Positions 6,540-15,229 of a stretch of 64,000 nt of DNA are shown here, in pieces (position 1 is the first letter of the stretch; the number at the start of each line of letters is the position of its first letter). The notes beneath the pieces are model-generated. The model saw only the letters and a program-made list of their open reading frames with translations. It had not been told where the DNA came from and did no database searches. The stretch comes from Dehalococcoidales bacterium. Its GTDB lineage: Bacteria; Chloroflexota; Dehalococcoidia; Dehalococcoidales; UBA5627. The translations under genes were made by a program, and so were the position numbers. The stretch covers positions 19,112-83,111 of the forward strand of contig JBBAED010000006.1 in NCBI GenBank assembly GCA_041656115.1, given 5' to 3'.

Positions 6540-9269
6540 CTATTCCATCTGCGCCCAATTTTTACCGATTCGAGTAGCCACTTTAAGGGGTATGCTCAGT
6601 TTTATCGCCCCCGACATCATTTCCTCGACCAATTTGCGCATTTCTTCTGTTTCATTTTCGGCGACTTCGAAGACCAGTTCGTCATGCACCTGTAAAAGCA
6701 TGGCGCTTTTAAGATTGCGTTTTGCCATTTCCCGGTCTAAATTAATCATTGCGACTTTAATAATATCGGCGGAAGTTCCTTGTACCGGCATATTGATTGC
6801 CATCCGCTCGGCGGCTTCACGTATATTGTGGTTAGATGAATTCACTTCGGGGATAAAACGCTTTCTGCCCAGTATTGTTTGAACATACCCTAATTCGCGC
6901 GCTTGTTTTTTGGTTTCTTCCATATATTCTTTAACACGCGGGTATTTTTCGAAATAGGTGCTGATAAATTTTTCGGCCTCTTCACGGCTAAACTCGGTAG
7001 CTTGTTCCAGTCCGTAACCGCTCATCCCGTAAATAACGCCGAAGTTAACGGTTTTGGCCAGCCGCCGCATGTCGGCGGAAACATTCCCTTTTTCAACACC
7101 GAACAGCCTCATTGCCGTATCAGTGTGAATATCCCCGTCGTTTGCAAAGGTTTTAAGCAGTTCCGGATCTCCCGAAAGATGTGCCAGCGCCCTTAAATCA
7201 ATTTGCGAATAGTCGGCGGATAGTAATTCATATCCGGGCGGCGCAATAAATGCCTGCCGAATTTCTTTCCCCAGTTCCCCGCGTACGGGGATATTTTGCA
7301 GGTTGGGGTCGCTTGAAGAAAGCCTGCCGGTAGCGGTTTTGGTTTGGTTAAAGCTGGTATGCAGTCGCCCTGTTTTAGAGTTAACCATTTGCGGTAAGGC
7401 ATCGACGTAGGTTGATCTAAGCTTGGTTAGCTGCCGGTATTCGATTATCGGCTCTATAATATCGTGCTTATCCCGCAGTTCTTCCAAAACAGAGGCATCG
7501 GTTGAATAGCCGCTTTTGGTTTTGCGTATTTTCGGGAGCTCTAATTTTTCAAAAAGGATTGGTCCCAGTTGTTGCGTTGAATTGATATTAAAACGTTGCT
7601 CCGCTTCGGCGTAAATGGTCTCTTCCAATTCGGTAAGTCTTTTACCGAGCCTGGCGGATATTTCGGAAAGGAGGTCTGTATCGAGCGCAATCCCTTTACG
7701 TTCCATATCCATTAAAATCGGCACCAACGGCATCTCAACATCGGTATGAAGTTTACGGAGGTTTTGTTTCTCAAGCTCCGCCGATAATAATTTATCTAAT
7801 CTGCCGGTATTATCCGCATCGGCACAAGCGTATTTTCCGGCAACCGAAACTTCCACCTGTGACATATTAATCTGTTTTTTACCGGAACCGATTAGCTCGG
7901 TAATATCAGTCATCTCAACGTCCAGCCACTTAAAAGCCAGTGCCTTTAATCCCAATGATTTCTCGCCCAAAAGGTAGGCCGCAATCATCGTATCGGAAGT
8001 AAGATTATTAACTTTTAGATTGTGCTGTGCCAAAATCTCCATATCAAACTTGGCGTTATGCCCCACTTTTTTAATCTTCTTATCGGCAAAAATGGGTTTC
8101 AATTTTTCGATAACCGTTTCAACGGCAAGTTGCTCTACCTGTTCCCAACCGATATGCCCGATGGGGATATAATAGGCTTTCCCTGTTGCAGGGGCTAGCG
8201 AAATACCGACCAGTTGCGCGCTTAAAGCGTCTAATCCTGTGGTTTCGGTATCAAATGCAAAAAACCCTTCGCGCTTTAGCACCTCTATCATTTTATCCAG
8301 TTTTTCGATTGAGCAAACAATCTCATAATCCGTTTCGATTTTTTCGGGCATCTCAAAACTAAGCTGGGCACACCCTCCCTCTTCCGCTTTTTCATCGTTT
8401 TCCTTCGGCAAACGGGAAAGCAGTTTTGTAAACTCGAGCTCGTGGAAGAATAAAACTGCTTTATTGCGGTCGAATTTATTTACATCCGATTCTTCAAGAT
8501 TAAGTTCAATCGGCATATCGGTAGCGATTGTTGCCAATATTTTACATTTCTGTGCCAGCTCTTCGTTTTCTTCCAATTTCTCGCGCAGTTTAACGGGGGT
8601 TACTTCGTTAATACGCTTATAAATGTCTTCAACGCCGCCAAAGGTTTGAATCAGTTTAACGCCTGTTTTCTCACCGATTCCGCTAACTCCGGGGATGTTA
8701 TCGGATTTATCGCCCACCAGCGCTTTTAAGTCGGCAATATATTTGGGAGGGACGCCGTATTTCTCTTCAACGGTTTCGGGTTCGTATAAAATCGTATCGC
8801 CGAAAGAGCTTTGTGGCTTGGGATAAAGCACCTTTACATTGGCTGAAACCAACTGCATCGCATCGGCATCGCCGGTAACAATAATACTTTCAATACCCTG
8901 TTCGGAGGCTTTTTGGGCAAGGGTGCCGATAACGTCGTCCGCCTCGTATCCGTCCATTTCAAAAACGGGAATATTAAATGCATCGGCCAGTTCGCGTGCC
9001 CTTTTTAGCTGGGAGACAAGATCATCGGGGGTGGGGGGGCGGTGAGCCTTGTAATCCTCGAAAATTTCCTTGCGAAAGGTAGGCGCTTTGCGGTCGAAAG
9101 CAACGGCATAATAATCCGGTTTTATTTCGGTAAAAATGCGCAGCAGCATATTGGTAAAGCCGTAAACGGCTTGGATTGATTCACCGGTTTTTTTGACGGT
9201 CAGCGGCGGCATTGCATGATAGGCGCGATGCACAAGGGCGTTCCCGTCGATAAGCAGTATCTTTTTCAT
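6540..9269 (-). CDS. polA: DNA polymerase I
   Basis: Repair and Okazaki-fragment polymerase, 909 residues with three domains. The 5'-3' exonuclease domain (about 1-290) contains DGYEADD and GDKSDNIPG. The 3'-5' proofreading domain (about 320-500) retains Asp340/Glu342 in DTETTGLD, NAKFD ending at Asp409, and YACAD with Asp484, so proofreading is probably active, unlike in several Gram-positive PolI proteins. The polymerase domain has motif A (DYSQIDLR, Asp686), motif B (RRLAKTVNFGVIYG) and motif C (VHDE, 861-864). A TATAAT lies only about 12 nt before the ATG. Cotranscription with rmuC upstream (43-nt gap) is also possible. Confidence 0.97.
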   Translation of the reverse strand: MKKILLIDGNALVHRAYHAMPPLTVKKTGESIQAVYGFTNMLLRIFTEIKPDYYAVAFDRKAPTFRKEIFEDYKAHRPPTPDDLVSQLKRARELADAFNIPVFEMDGYEADDVIGTLAQKASEQGIESIIVTGDADAMQLVSANVKVLYPKPQSSFGDTILYEPETVEEKYGVPPKYIADLKALVGDKSDNIPGVSGIGEKTGVKLIQTFGGVEDIYKRINEVTPVKLREKLEENEELAQKCKILATIATDMPIELNLEESDVNKFDRNKAVLFFHELEFTKLLSRLPKENDEKAEEGGCAQLSFEMPEKIETDYEIVCSIEKLDKMIEVLKREGFFAFDTETTGLDALSAQLVGISLAPATGKAYYIPIGHIGWEQVEQLAVETVIEKLKPIFADKKIKKVGHNAKFDMEILAQHNLKVNNLTSDTMIAAYLLGEKSLGLKALAFKWLDVEMTDITELIGSGKKQINMSQVEVSVAGKYACADADNTGRLDKLLSAELEKQNLRKLHTDVEMPLVPILMDMERKGIALDTDLLSEISARLGKRLTELEETIYAEAEQRFNINSTQQLGPILFEKLELPKIRKTKSGYSTDASVLEELRDKHDIIEPIIEYRQLTKLRSTYVDALPQMVNSKTGRLHTSFNQTKTATGRLSSSDPNLQNIPVRGELGKEIRQAFIAPPGYELLSADYSQIDLRALAHLSGDPELLKTFANDGDIHTDTAMRLFGVEKGNVSADMRRLAKTVNFGVIYGMSGYGLEQATEFSREEAEKFISTYFEKYPRVKEYMEETKKQARELGYVQTILGRKRFIPEVNSSNHNIREAAERMAINMPVQGTSADIIKVAMINLDREMAKRNLKSAMLLQVHDELVFEVAENETEEMRKLVEEMMSGAIKLSIPLKVATRIGKNWAQME

Positions 9270-9312
9270 ACTCTTATTATAACAGAGTATAGCGGTGAGT
9301 TATAAAACCCTG

Positions 9313-10461
9313 CTAATCTGCTTCGATTTCATCGCTTTCTGTGCCGAGCTCGGGAAACTCAAAGGTTTCTATTTGTTTCTTGTCTTTAATGTCTATTATC
9401 TTATCCAGCGGTCTCTGAAGCCTTCGTGAGCGTGTGCCTTCCAGGTTCCCGAACTCAATATGGGCCTCTTCGATTTTTTTACCCATTTTTGTCATGCTTT
9501 CCTGGAACCTTTTCCATTCTTTATCAAAATTAGCAAAAAGAGACAAAATTTCATCGGTGTTTTTTTGTAAATTAAAATTGTTAACCGCCTGCCGAATCAC
9601 CGCCAGTATGGCGTAAAGTGTCATCGGCGAACAAAGGATAACCTTATTTGTTAGCGAATAATTTAATAAATCGGCATCGTTTTCCTGTATAAAATAATAG
9701 ACCTGTTCGTTGGGGATAAAAACGAGGGCGTAATCCACCGTATTGTTGTTGGGGTTGATGTAATCTTCTTTTTTGGCGACTTCATTGATTCTTCCCTTAA
9801 CATCGCTTAAAAACTGGCTTTTGAATCTTTGCTTATCCGTATCGGATTCGGCATCGAGGTAACAGAGGTAGTTATTCAGCGGGAATTTTACATCCATGTT
9901 GAGGATCATATTATCAGGCAATATAAACGTGTAATCGGGGCGGGTGCCCGATTCTTTGCTGGTGAGCTGTTTGTTGTAATTGATTCCCTCGATAAACCCA
10001 ATCATCTGCAAGACGTCTTCGGCCATTCTTTCGCCCCATTGTCCCCTCACTTTAGTATTGGCAAGTGCGGTTTGCAGTTTATTTGTTGTTTCTTGGAGTT
10101 TACAGGTTTGTTCCGCGGAATGTTTAAGGGTTGTATTTAATGACGAAAGGCGTTCGCTGTTTGTTTTATCAAGTTCGGTAATCGCTTTTTCGACCTTATC
10201 CAGCTCTTTTTTCATTTGTTCCAGTGTTTGGTCAATCAACTGTTTCTTGCCGTCGAGCTCTTTTTCTCCGATTTCGGTATGTTTTGAAAGGGTTTGGCCG
10301 GCCAGCTTAAGAAAGTCTTCGGCATTTTGGATTAAAACCCGGCGTGAGAGCGAGTCAAATTGAGCTACCATTTCTTTTTGCTTGGCGCGGTTAATGATTA
10401 GGGTTATTACCGCTCCGATAATAATTCCCGCCACCAACCCGATTGCAAACTGTATTTCCAT
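9313..10461 (-). CDS. rmuC: DNA recombination protein RmuC
   Basis: RmuC family, reported to limit inversions between short repeats; the exact mechanism is unsettled. The protein has an N-terminal membrane anchor (about residues 5-25), a coiled-coil stretch (about 30-130), then the conserved nuclease-fold core with GQWGERMAEDVL and RPDYTFILPDN. I place the start at the ATG at 10461, 6 nt after GGAGG; a GTG directly before it is less well spaced. This gives 382 residues. It sits just upstream of polA on the same strand. Confidence 0.92.
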   Translation of the reverse strand: MEIQFAIGLVAGIIIGAVITLIINRAKQKEMVAQFDSLSRRVLIQNAEDFLKLAGQTLSKHTEIGEKELDGKKQLIDQTLEQMKKELDKVEKAITELDKTNSERLSSLNTTLKHSAEQTCKLQETTNKLQTALANTKVRGQWGERMAEDVLQMIGFIEGINYNKQLTSKESGTRPDYTFILPDNMILNMDVKFPLNNYLCYLDAESDTDKQRFKSQFLSDVKGRINEVAKKEDYINPNNNTVDYALVFIPNEQVYYFIQENDADLLNYSLTNKVILCSPMTLYAILAVIRQAVNNFNLQKNTDEILSLFANFDKEWKRFQESMTKMGKKIEEAHIEFGNLEGTRSRRLQRPLDKIIDIKDKKQIETFEFPELGTESDEIEAD

Positions 10462-10594
10462 CACACGCCTCCGTAACTTGGATAATCTCGGTCAAACTGA
10501 GTATATTACATCTTTAGCGGGTTAGCAACGCGAAAGGTCAATGTATCGGTCTCTTTGTCATCCTTGGCTTGTCGAAGGGCGAATGAGAAAAACT

Positions 10595-10685
10595 GTCTTT
10601 GCGAGGAGTGAGCCGCTAGGCGAGTGACGTGGCAATCTCCAATGAATTTATCTATATGAGATTGCTTCGCTGCGCTCGCAAAGAC
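10595..10685 (+). repeat. 91-bp terminally inverted repeat, copy 2
   Basis: GTCTTTGCGAG at the left and CTCGCAAAGAC at the right, exactly 91 bp, in the orientation opposite to the copy at 4900. It opens the repeat cluster (10.5-11.34 kb) between rmuC and the rhodanese gene. Confidence 0.85.
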
Positions 10686-10696
10686 AAAGACGGTAT

Positions 10697-10854
10697 TGTC
10701 ATTCTGAGCTTGTCGAAGAATCTGGGAGTTGGCAGATAGTGCACTGTTCGGGTGTGGATTTTAAGGTAGGACGATGTCTCTTTTTTGCTTCTGGGGCGAC
10801 CTCATAGCCTGTATTTCTCGTCCTCTTAGATCCTTCACTGCGTTCAGGATGACA
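10697..10854 (+). repeat. 158-bp MITE-like repeat, copy 3
   Basis: TGTCATTCTGAGC at the left and TTCAGGATGACA at the right, 158 bp. Opposite orientation to copies 1-2. The interior includes GGCAGATAGTGCACTGTTCGG and AGGACGATGTCTCTTTTTTG. Confidence 0.85.
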
Positions 10855-10892
10855 AGAGAGGAAGGCAGGATAACAAGTGTGGTAACTCTTCA

Positions 10893-10991
10893 GCCGTTCG
10901 TGGTGAGCCTGTCGAACCATAACGGCGGTCGAGCAGTAATCCCCGTTTCGCCTCGTTCTTTAGACCCTTCGACAGGCTCAGGGCGAACGAG
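10893..10991. repeat. Pair of palindromic repeat hairpins
   Basis: Two consecutive hairpins. The first is GCCGTT to AACGGC (10893-10926) around GTGAGCCTGTCGAAC. The second is CTCGTTC to GAACGAG (10952-10991) around CCCTTCGACAGGCTCAGGG. The same pair in the same order recurs at 17289-17386, and in inverted order at 42.87-42.98 kb. Confidence 0.75.
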
Positions 10992-10998
10992 AGAAACT

Positions 10999-11089
10999 GT
11001 CTTTGCGAGGAGTGAGCCTCTGGCGAACGACGTGGCAATCTAAAAGGAATTTTATTTATATGAGATTGCTTCGCTGCGCTCGCAAAGAC
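10999..11089 (+). repeat. 91-bp terminally inverted repeat, copy 3
   Basis: GTCTTTGCGAG to CTCGCAAAGAC, 91 bp, same orientation as the copy at 10595, so this cluster carries two rounds of 91-bp unit plus 158-bp unit. Confidence 0.85.
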
Positions 11090-11125
11090 AATCCAAATTC
11101 CGAGTACCCTGAGCTCGTCGAAGGG

Positions 11126-11277
11126 TCTGAGCTTGCCGAAGAATCTAGGGGTTAGCGGATAGTGCACCGTTCGGCTACGGATTTTATAGTAGGACGATGC
11201 CTCTTTTTTGATTTCGAGGTAACCTCATAGCCTGTATTTCTCGTCCTTTTAGATCCTTCACTGCGTTCAGGATGACA
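11126..11277 (+). repeat. 158-bp MITE-like repeat, copy 4, left-truncated
   Basis: Begins TCTGAGCTTGCCGAAGAATC and ends CAGGATGACA, 152 bp. It lacks exactly the first six bases (TGTCAT) of the other copies; in their place is the GAAGGG end of a neighbouring CCCTGAGCTCGTCGAAGGG palindrome. Minus-strand frames across 10844-11167 are open by chance and I do not treat them as genes. Confidence 0.8.
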
Positions 11278-11347
11278 AGAGAGGAAGGCAGGATGGCAAA
11301 AGAGGAAGGCAGGAGAACAAACCGCAAAAAGCATTAACCGCAAATAA

Positions 11348-11773
11348 TCATGATACGGTAGGGTATCCCTTGCTGTTCCACTCGTTAATCCCGCCCAGCA
11401 TATTGTAAGCGCTCTTAAATCCCAATTTTTGCATCAGATTGATTACATGGGCGCTGCGGTTGGCGGAACGGCAGTAAACGAGATAAGTTTTGTTTTTATC
11501 GAGCCTGTCCAGTTGTGCCTCAAAATCATTGGCGTAATAATCCAAGTTTAGGGAATTTTCAATATGGCCGTCGGCATATTCGGCAGGCGTGCGTACATCC
11601 AGGATTATGAAATCCGAGCGTCCTTTATTTTCTTGAATTAAGGTGTATGCGCCTTGAATGTCGATATTTTCAAACCCCACACCGAGCGATAAATTACATG
11701 ACATAACAGAAGATAAAAGGACTGCTACGCCAATCAGCCCGATAATGCCGTATTTAGTCGGTTTTTTCTTCAT
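11348..11773 (-). CDS. Rhodanese-like lipoprotein
   Basis: A single rhodanese domain with DVRTPAEYADGHIENS and the active-site loop CRSANRS, so the sulfur-accepting cysteine is present. The N-terminus is a lipoprotein-type signal (basic MKKKPTK, hydrophobic stretch, then VMSC as a plausible lipobox), placing the domain outside the membrane. I prefer the ATG at 11773 (141 residues); an ATG at 11788 would add five residues. It overlaps the upstream DUF4342 gene by 20 nt, so the pair is translationally coupled. Substrate unknown; roles in extracytoplasmic sulfur transfer or sulfide handling are possible. Confidence 0.85.
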   Translation of the reverse strand: MKKKPTKYGIIGLIGVAVLLSSVMSCNLSLGVGFENIDIQGAYTLIQENKGRSDFIILDVRTPAEYADGHIENSLNLDYYANDFEAQLDRLDKNKTYLVYCRSANRSAHVINLMQKLGFKSAYNMLGGINEWNSKGYPTVS

Positions 11774-12050
11774 TAATAGTGAAATCATCCGTTTGAATCG
11801 TCTCTTTATCTACTTTTTCAACCTCAATGGTGCACTCGGTTACCAGTGCGGCAAAAGCGCCGATTGCTGCCAAAATCGGGGCGGCAAGAATTCCGATTGC
11901 GGCAACCGGTGCGCCCACCGATAGGGGAATCTCGATAATCGTTTTATTATCGTGGATAATACGCACTTTGCGAATATTGCCTTCGTGAATAAGCTGTTTT
12001 ATTTTCGATACCAGCTCATCGCCGGCGACTTTAAATCTTTCACTTTTCAT
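11754..12050 (-). CDS. DUF4342-type protein
   Basis: A 98-residue protein. The N-terminal amphipathic part (about 1-45, including KIKQLIHEGNIRKVRI) is followed by IPLSVG and a hydrophobic Ala/Ile-rich segment (about 47-75), and ends TIEVEKV. The arrangement matches my memory of the DUF4342 family (small proteins, sometimes with an N-terminal UBA-like region), with no established function. GGAGG stands 10 nt before the ATG. It leads a two-gene operon with the rhodanese lipoprotein. The segment 12051-12224 is the divergent promoter region shared with argF. Confidence 0.7.
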   Translation of the reverse strand: MKSERFKVAGDELVSKIKQLIHEGNIRKVRIIHDNKTIIEIPLSVGAPVAAIGILAAPILAAIGAFAALVTECTIEVEKVDKETIQTDDFTINEEKTD

Positions 12051-12165
12051 ATGATTTTGCCTCCTTATTAAAAATAATTGAACCGCGGCATAATGTCAAT
12101 ATTGACCATTCGTCTTTCCTGTTAGGGCCGGCTAACGGGATAAGTTTAATTTAAGTTTAAAATCG

Positions 12166-12195
12166 TTGTTAGTAAGCAGTGATTCGTGATATACT
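12166..12195 (+). promoter_or_regulatory. Probable sigma-70 promoter for argF
   Basis: TTGTTA (12166-12171), an 18-nt spacer, and TATACT (12190-12195) preceded by TGA as an extended -10. It lies about 30 nt before the argF start. Seen by eye only. Confidence 0.45.
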
Positions 12196-12224
12196 TTGAA
12201 CATATCGGTCAGGATAGGTGTTGA

Positions 12225-13163
12225 TTGAAAGGCAAGGATTTATTATCGATAACCGATTTAGGCAAAGAAGATATTCAGTTGCTGCTTTCGGATGCCGAGG
12301 AACTTAAATCCAAGAGATACGATTCGTCTCTTAACGGGAAGGTACTGGCGTTGCTGTTTGAAAAACCTTCTCTGCGGACGCGTGTCAGTTTGGAAGTGGC
12401 CATGTATCAACTGGGCGGGAAGGCAATTTATTTATCTCCCGCGGAGGTTGGTCTGGGCAAGCGTGAATCGATTAAAGACGTTGCCTCCGTTCTTTCGCGC
12501 TTTGTCGATATTATCGCCGCACGAACTTTTAGCCATGAAACACTCGAAGAATTGGCAGAACACGCTTCGGTGCCGGTAATCAATGTGCTTTCCGATTTTG
12601 AGCACCCGTGTCAGGCGCTCGCCGATGTATTTACTTTGTATGAAAGAAAAGGGGCGCTAAAGGATTTAACGCTTGCCTATGTCGGCGACGGCAACAATGT
12701 TGCCAACAGCCTGATGCTGGCCTCCGCAATGTGCGGGGTAAACTTTAGAATTGCTTCCCCCAAGGGTTACAAAGTAGAAGAAAACATGTTACATTTGGCT
12801 CAAACTTATGCGGCGGGAAGCGGCGTTGAAGTTGTTTGTTCCGAAGACCCCGAAAGTGCCGTTCGCGGCGCCGATGCGGTATACACCGATACTTGGATTA
12901 GTATGGGGCAGGAAGAAGAAGCGGAAGAAAAACGCAAGGTTTTTAGCGGCTATCAGGTAAATAAAAAGCTGATGTCACTGGCTAAAAAAGACGCCTTGTT
13001 TATGCATTGTCTTCCGGCGCACCGCGGTGAAGAGGTTACCGATGAAGTAATCGACAGCGCCTCTTCGGTGGTTTACGACCAAGCCGAAAACCGTATGCAT
13101 ATTGCTAAAGCCTTGCTGCTTTATTTATTGGGTGGGTTGGAGATACAACTGGGTTACAGATAG
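12225..13163 (+). CDS. argF: Ornithine carbamoyltransferase
   Basis: Arginine biosynthesis: carbamoyl phosphate plus ornithine gives citrulline. The 312-residue protein has the carbamoyl-phosphate site as SLRTR (49-53), HPCQ (127-130) and HCLP (261-264). It also has the ornithine loop DTWISMG (222-228), which distinguishes ornithine from aspartate carbamoyltransferases. The second position of the first motif is Leu rather than Thr, a conservative oddity. The start is the TTG at 12225 after AGGATAGG. Apparently first gene of a short operon with the membrane protein that follows after 15 nt. Confidence 0.95.
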   Translation: MKGKDLLSITDLGKEDIQLLLSDAEELKSKRYDSSLNGKVLALLFEKPSLRTRVSLEVAMYQLGGKAIYLSPAEVGLGKRESIKDVASVLSRFVDIIAARTFSHETLEELAEHASVPVINVLSDFEHPCQALADVFTLYERKGALKDLTLAYVGDGNNVANSLMLASAMCGVNFRIASPKGYKVEENMLHLAQTYAAGSGVEVVCSEDPESAVRGADAVYTDTWISMGQEEEAEEKRKVFSGYQVNKKLMSLAKKDALFMHCLPAHRGEEVTDEVIDSASSVVYDQAENRMHIAKALLLYLLGGLEIQLGYR

Positions 13164-13178
13164 GAGGGGGTTATCGAT

Positions 13179-13859
13179 ATGTTTATAACCATACTCTCGC
13201 GCAGTTGGCCTTTAATTGTTATTACGGTCGTTGCAATTGTCGGCATAATATTGCAGTGGCCTATCGAACTGATGGCCGTTATAATCGGCGTTATTTTTAT
13301 TGTCGGGATAACCGTTATTGTGGTCGGTGCCCGCGAAAAAGAAATCGAGCGCAATTCGCAGCGGTTAAAAGAGCTTATCGGTTATTTTGTGCGCCGTTTT
13401 ATGGTAGATTCCTCTCTATCGATTTTTGTTATTATTGATACTATTTTTAAAACGGATAATCCCAAATTATGGGAATGGGCACGCGCCTGTGATATGTCGG
13501 CTCGTGTTTTTAATACGTGGACCAGCGGCCTTGTTGCCCGTTTAGAGGCCGATAATAAAACCAACAGGTTTAATATTTACCTGAGGGCCTACACAAATGA
13601 ATTGTGGACAATTAACAATCTGTATTACGAGTATGTCGAGCAATTCTGTGAGGTCGTTGAAAAGATAGAAGTGCCCGAAGAAACGGAAGAACAGTATAAA
13701 AAATTTGCGGTGGAATATAATACCTTTGTTACCCAATTTCGCGAGTTGATATCGGAGATGAGAAAAGTCGCTCGCACCGAAATTGAGCCTCCCAGTATTA
13801 AAACCGCAAGGGAAGTCGTTCCTTTTAGAGCACAGTATTCTCCGTTAAAAAATAAATAG
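13179..13859 (+). CDS. Hypothetical membrane-anchored protein
   Basis: 226 residues that I do not assign to a family. Two closely spaced N-terminal membrane helices (about residues 8-27 and 29-50) are followed by a soluble, mostly helical region. That region contains aromatic-rich stretches (NLYYEYVEQF) and an acidic segment (EVPEETEEQ), and the protein ends in a basic tail. It starts 15 nt after argF with GGAGGGGG just downstream of the argF stop, so it is likely cotranscribed. No catalytic signature is visible. Confidence 0.8.
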   Translation: MFITILSRSWPLIVITVVAIVGIILQWPIELMAVIIGVIFIVGITVIVVGAREKEIERNSQRLKELIGYFVRRFMVDSSLSIFVIIDTIFKTDNPKLWEWARACDMSARVFNTWTSGLVARLEADNKTNRFNIYLRAYTNELWTINNLYYEYVEQFCEVVEKIEVPEETEEQYKKFAVEYNTFVTQFRELISEMRKVARTEIEPPSIKTAREVVPFRAQYSPLKNK

Positions 13860-13864
13860 ATCTT

Positions 13865-13883
13865 ACCTTTTAGAAGGTTTTTT
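13865..13883 (+). terminator. Possible short terminator
   Basis: ACCTT-TTAG-AAGGT followed by TTTTT. The five-pair stem is weak, so this is a low-confidence call between the membrane protein gene and der. Confidence 0.3.
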
Positions 13884-13912
13884 ATTAACCTTAGGGGAAG
13901 TTTGGAGGGGTT

Positions 13913-15229
13913 TTGGCAAAGCCGTTTGTAGCTATTGTCGGCAGACAAAATGTGGGAAAATCGACACTTTTGAATCGTCTGGTCGGCAAGCAGCTTTCTA
14001 TAGTAAGCGATATTCCCGGTACCACGCGCGACCGTGTCGCGGCAAGCATTTCGTGGCACGAAAAAGAATTTGTGGTGGTGGATACCGGCGGTTTGGAACT
14101 TGGTTCCGATACCGGCATGTCACAGGCGGTTAACCGACAGGTTGAAACCGCTATGGAAGAGGCAGATCTTGTTCTCTTTTTGGTGGATCTTAAAGATGGG
14201 GTAATCCCTTCCGATTTTGAAATAACCGATCTTTTACGAAATTCCAAAAAACCGATTTTACTTGTTGCCAATAAAGGCGATAACGATAAATTCGCCTCCA
14301 ATGCGGTTGATTTTTATCAGCTGGGAGTGGGCGATCCGCTGGTTATCAGTGCCTATCACGGGCTTGGCATCTCCGATTTGCTGGATAAGATTATTTCCTT
14401 CTTCCCCGACGCCCCCGAGCCCGATACCTCCGAAGATGTTCCTAAGATTGCGATTGTCGGAAGGCCGAATGTCGGTAAATCAATGCTTCTGAACACCTTA
14501 CTGGGAGAAGAGAGAGCAATCGTTAGCGACATACCGGGCACCACCCGGGATGCGCTGGATACATCGCTTGGCTTTATGGGGCAAAATGTTATAATTATTG
14601 ATACGGCAGGTGTGCGGCGACGAGGCCGCATTGACCGAGGTATCGAACGTTACAGCGTGTTACGCTCTTACAGGGCAATCGATAGGGCCGATATTGTTTT
14701 GCTTGTTTTGGACGCTACCGAGCTTCTTGCTGCGCAGGATATGCATATCGCCGGTTATGTTCAGCAAGAGGCCAAGGGCATAATACTGATTGTTAATAAG
14801 TGGGATTTAGCAATGGATTCAACTGTTGCCGCGTGCGATAGAAATATACGGGGGAAGTTGAAATTCTTACCTTACGCCCCTATAATTCAAACATCGGCTC
14901 TGTTAAAACAGGGGATCGAAAAAATAATTCCGTTGGCTTTACAAGTGCATAAAGAAAGGCACAAGCGTATTCCGACAGGCGAATTAAACAGTGTTGTTCA
15001 GCGTATATTGGCATCGCATACTCCTCCCAAAAGTGGGACAAGGCAATTGAGCTTGTACTATGTCACTCAGGCTCAAACAAGCCCGCCCACTTTTGTCTTT
15101 TTTGTTAATGATACCAGGCTTGTTCATTTTTCGTACAAACGCTTTTTGGAGAACAATTTGCGCGAAGCATTCGGTTTCGACGGAACGCCTATCCAGCTTG
15201 TATTTAAAGCAAGAGGTGAAGAACAATGA
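13913..15229 (+). CDS. der: Ribosome biogenesis GTPase Der (EngA)
   Basis: Essential tandem-GTPase needed for 50S subunit assembly. The first G domain has GRQNVGKS (10-17), DTGG and NKGD. The second has GRPNVGKS (near 183), DTAG and NKWD. A C-terminal KH-like domain follows, and the total length (438) is normal. The start is the TTG at 13913, preceded by GGAGG with 4-5 nt spacing; no ATG is better placed. It overlaps plsY by 4 nt (ATGA), giving a der-plsY-gpsA operon. Confidence 0.96.
   Translation: MAKPFVAIVGRQNVGKSTLLNRLVGKQLSIVSDIPGTTRDRVAASISWHEKEFVVVDTGGLELGSDTGMSQAVNRQVETAMEEADLVLFLVDLKDGVIPSDFEITDLLRNSKKPILLVANKGDNDKFASNAVDFYQLGVGDPLVISAYHGLGISDLLDKIISFFPDAPEPDTSEDVPKIAIVGRPNVGKSMLLNTLLGEERAIVSDIPGTTRDALDTSLGFMGQNVIIIDTAGVRRRGRIDRGIERYSVLRSYRAIDRADIVLLVLDATELLAAQDMHIAGYVQQEAKGIILIVNKWDLAMDSTVAACDRNIRGKLKFLPYAPIIQTSALLKQGIEKIIPLALQVHKERHKRIPTGELNSVVQRILASHTPPKSGTRQLSLYYVTQAQTSPPTFVFFVNDTRLVHFSYKRFLENNLREAFGFDGTPIQLVFKARGEEQ

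Noticed and set aside
10697..10854. Insertion sequence with transposase
   Set aside because: Terminal inverted repeats are present but no transposase frame is found inside or nearby; treated as non-autonomous repeat.
10844..11167. Open minus-strand frame of 107 codons (and similar frames at 4796-5011, 10699-10920, 11152-11343, 17048-17272, 42550-42795)
   Set aside because: They run through the intergenic repeats and repeat the same translated phrases (for example HPERSEGSK, DELRVLG); they have no ribosome-binding sites. Spurious repeat-derived ORFs.
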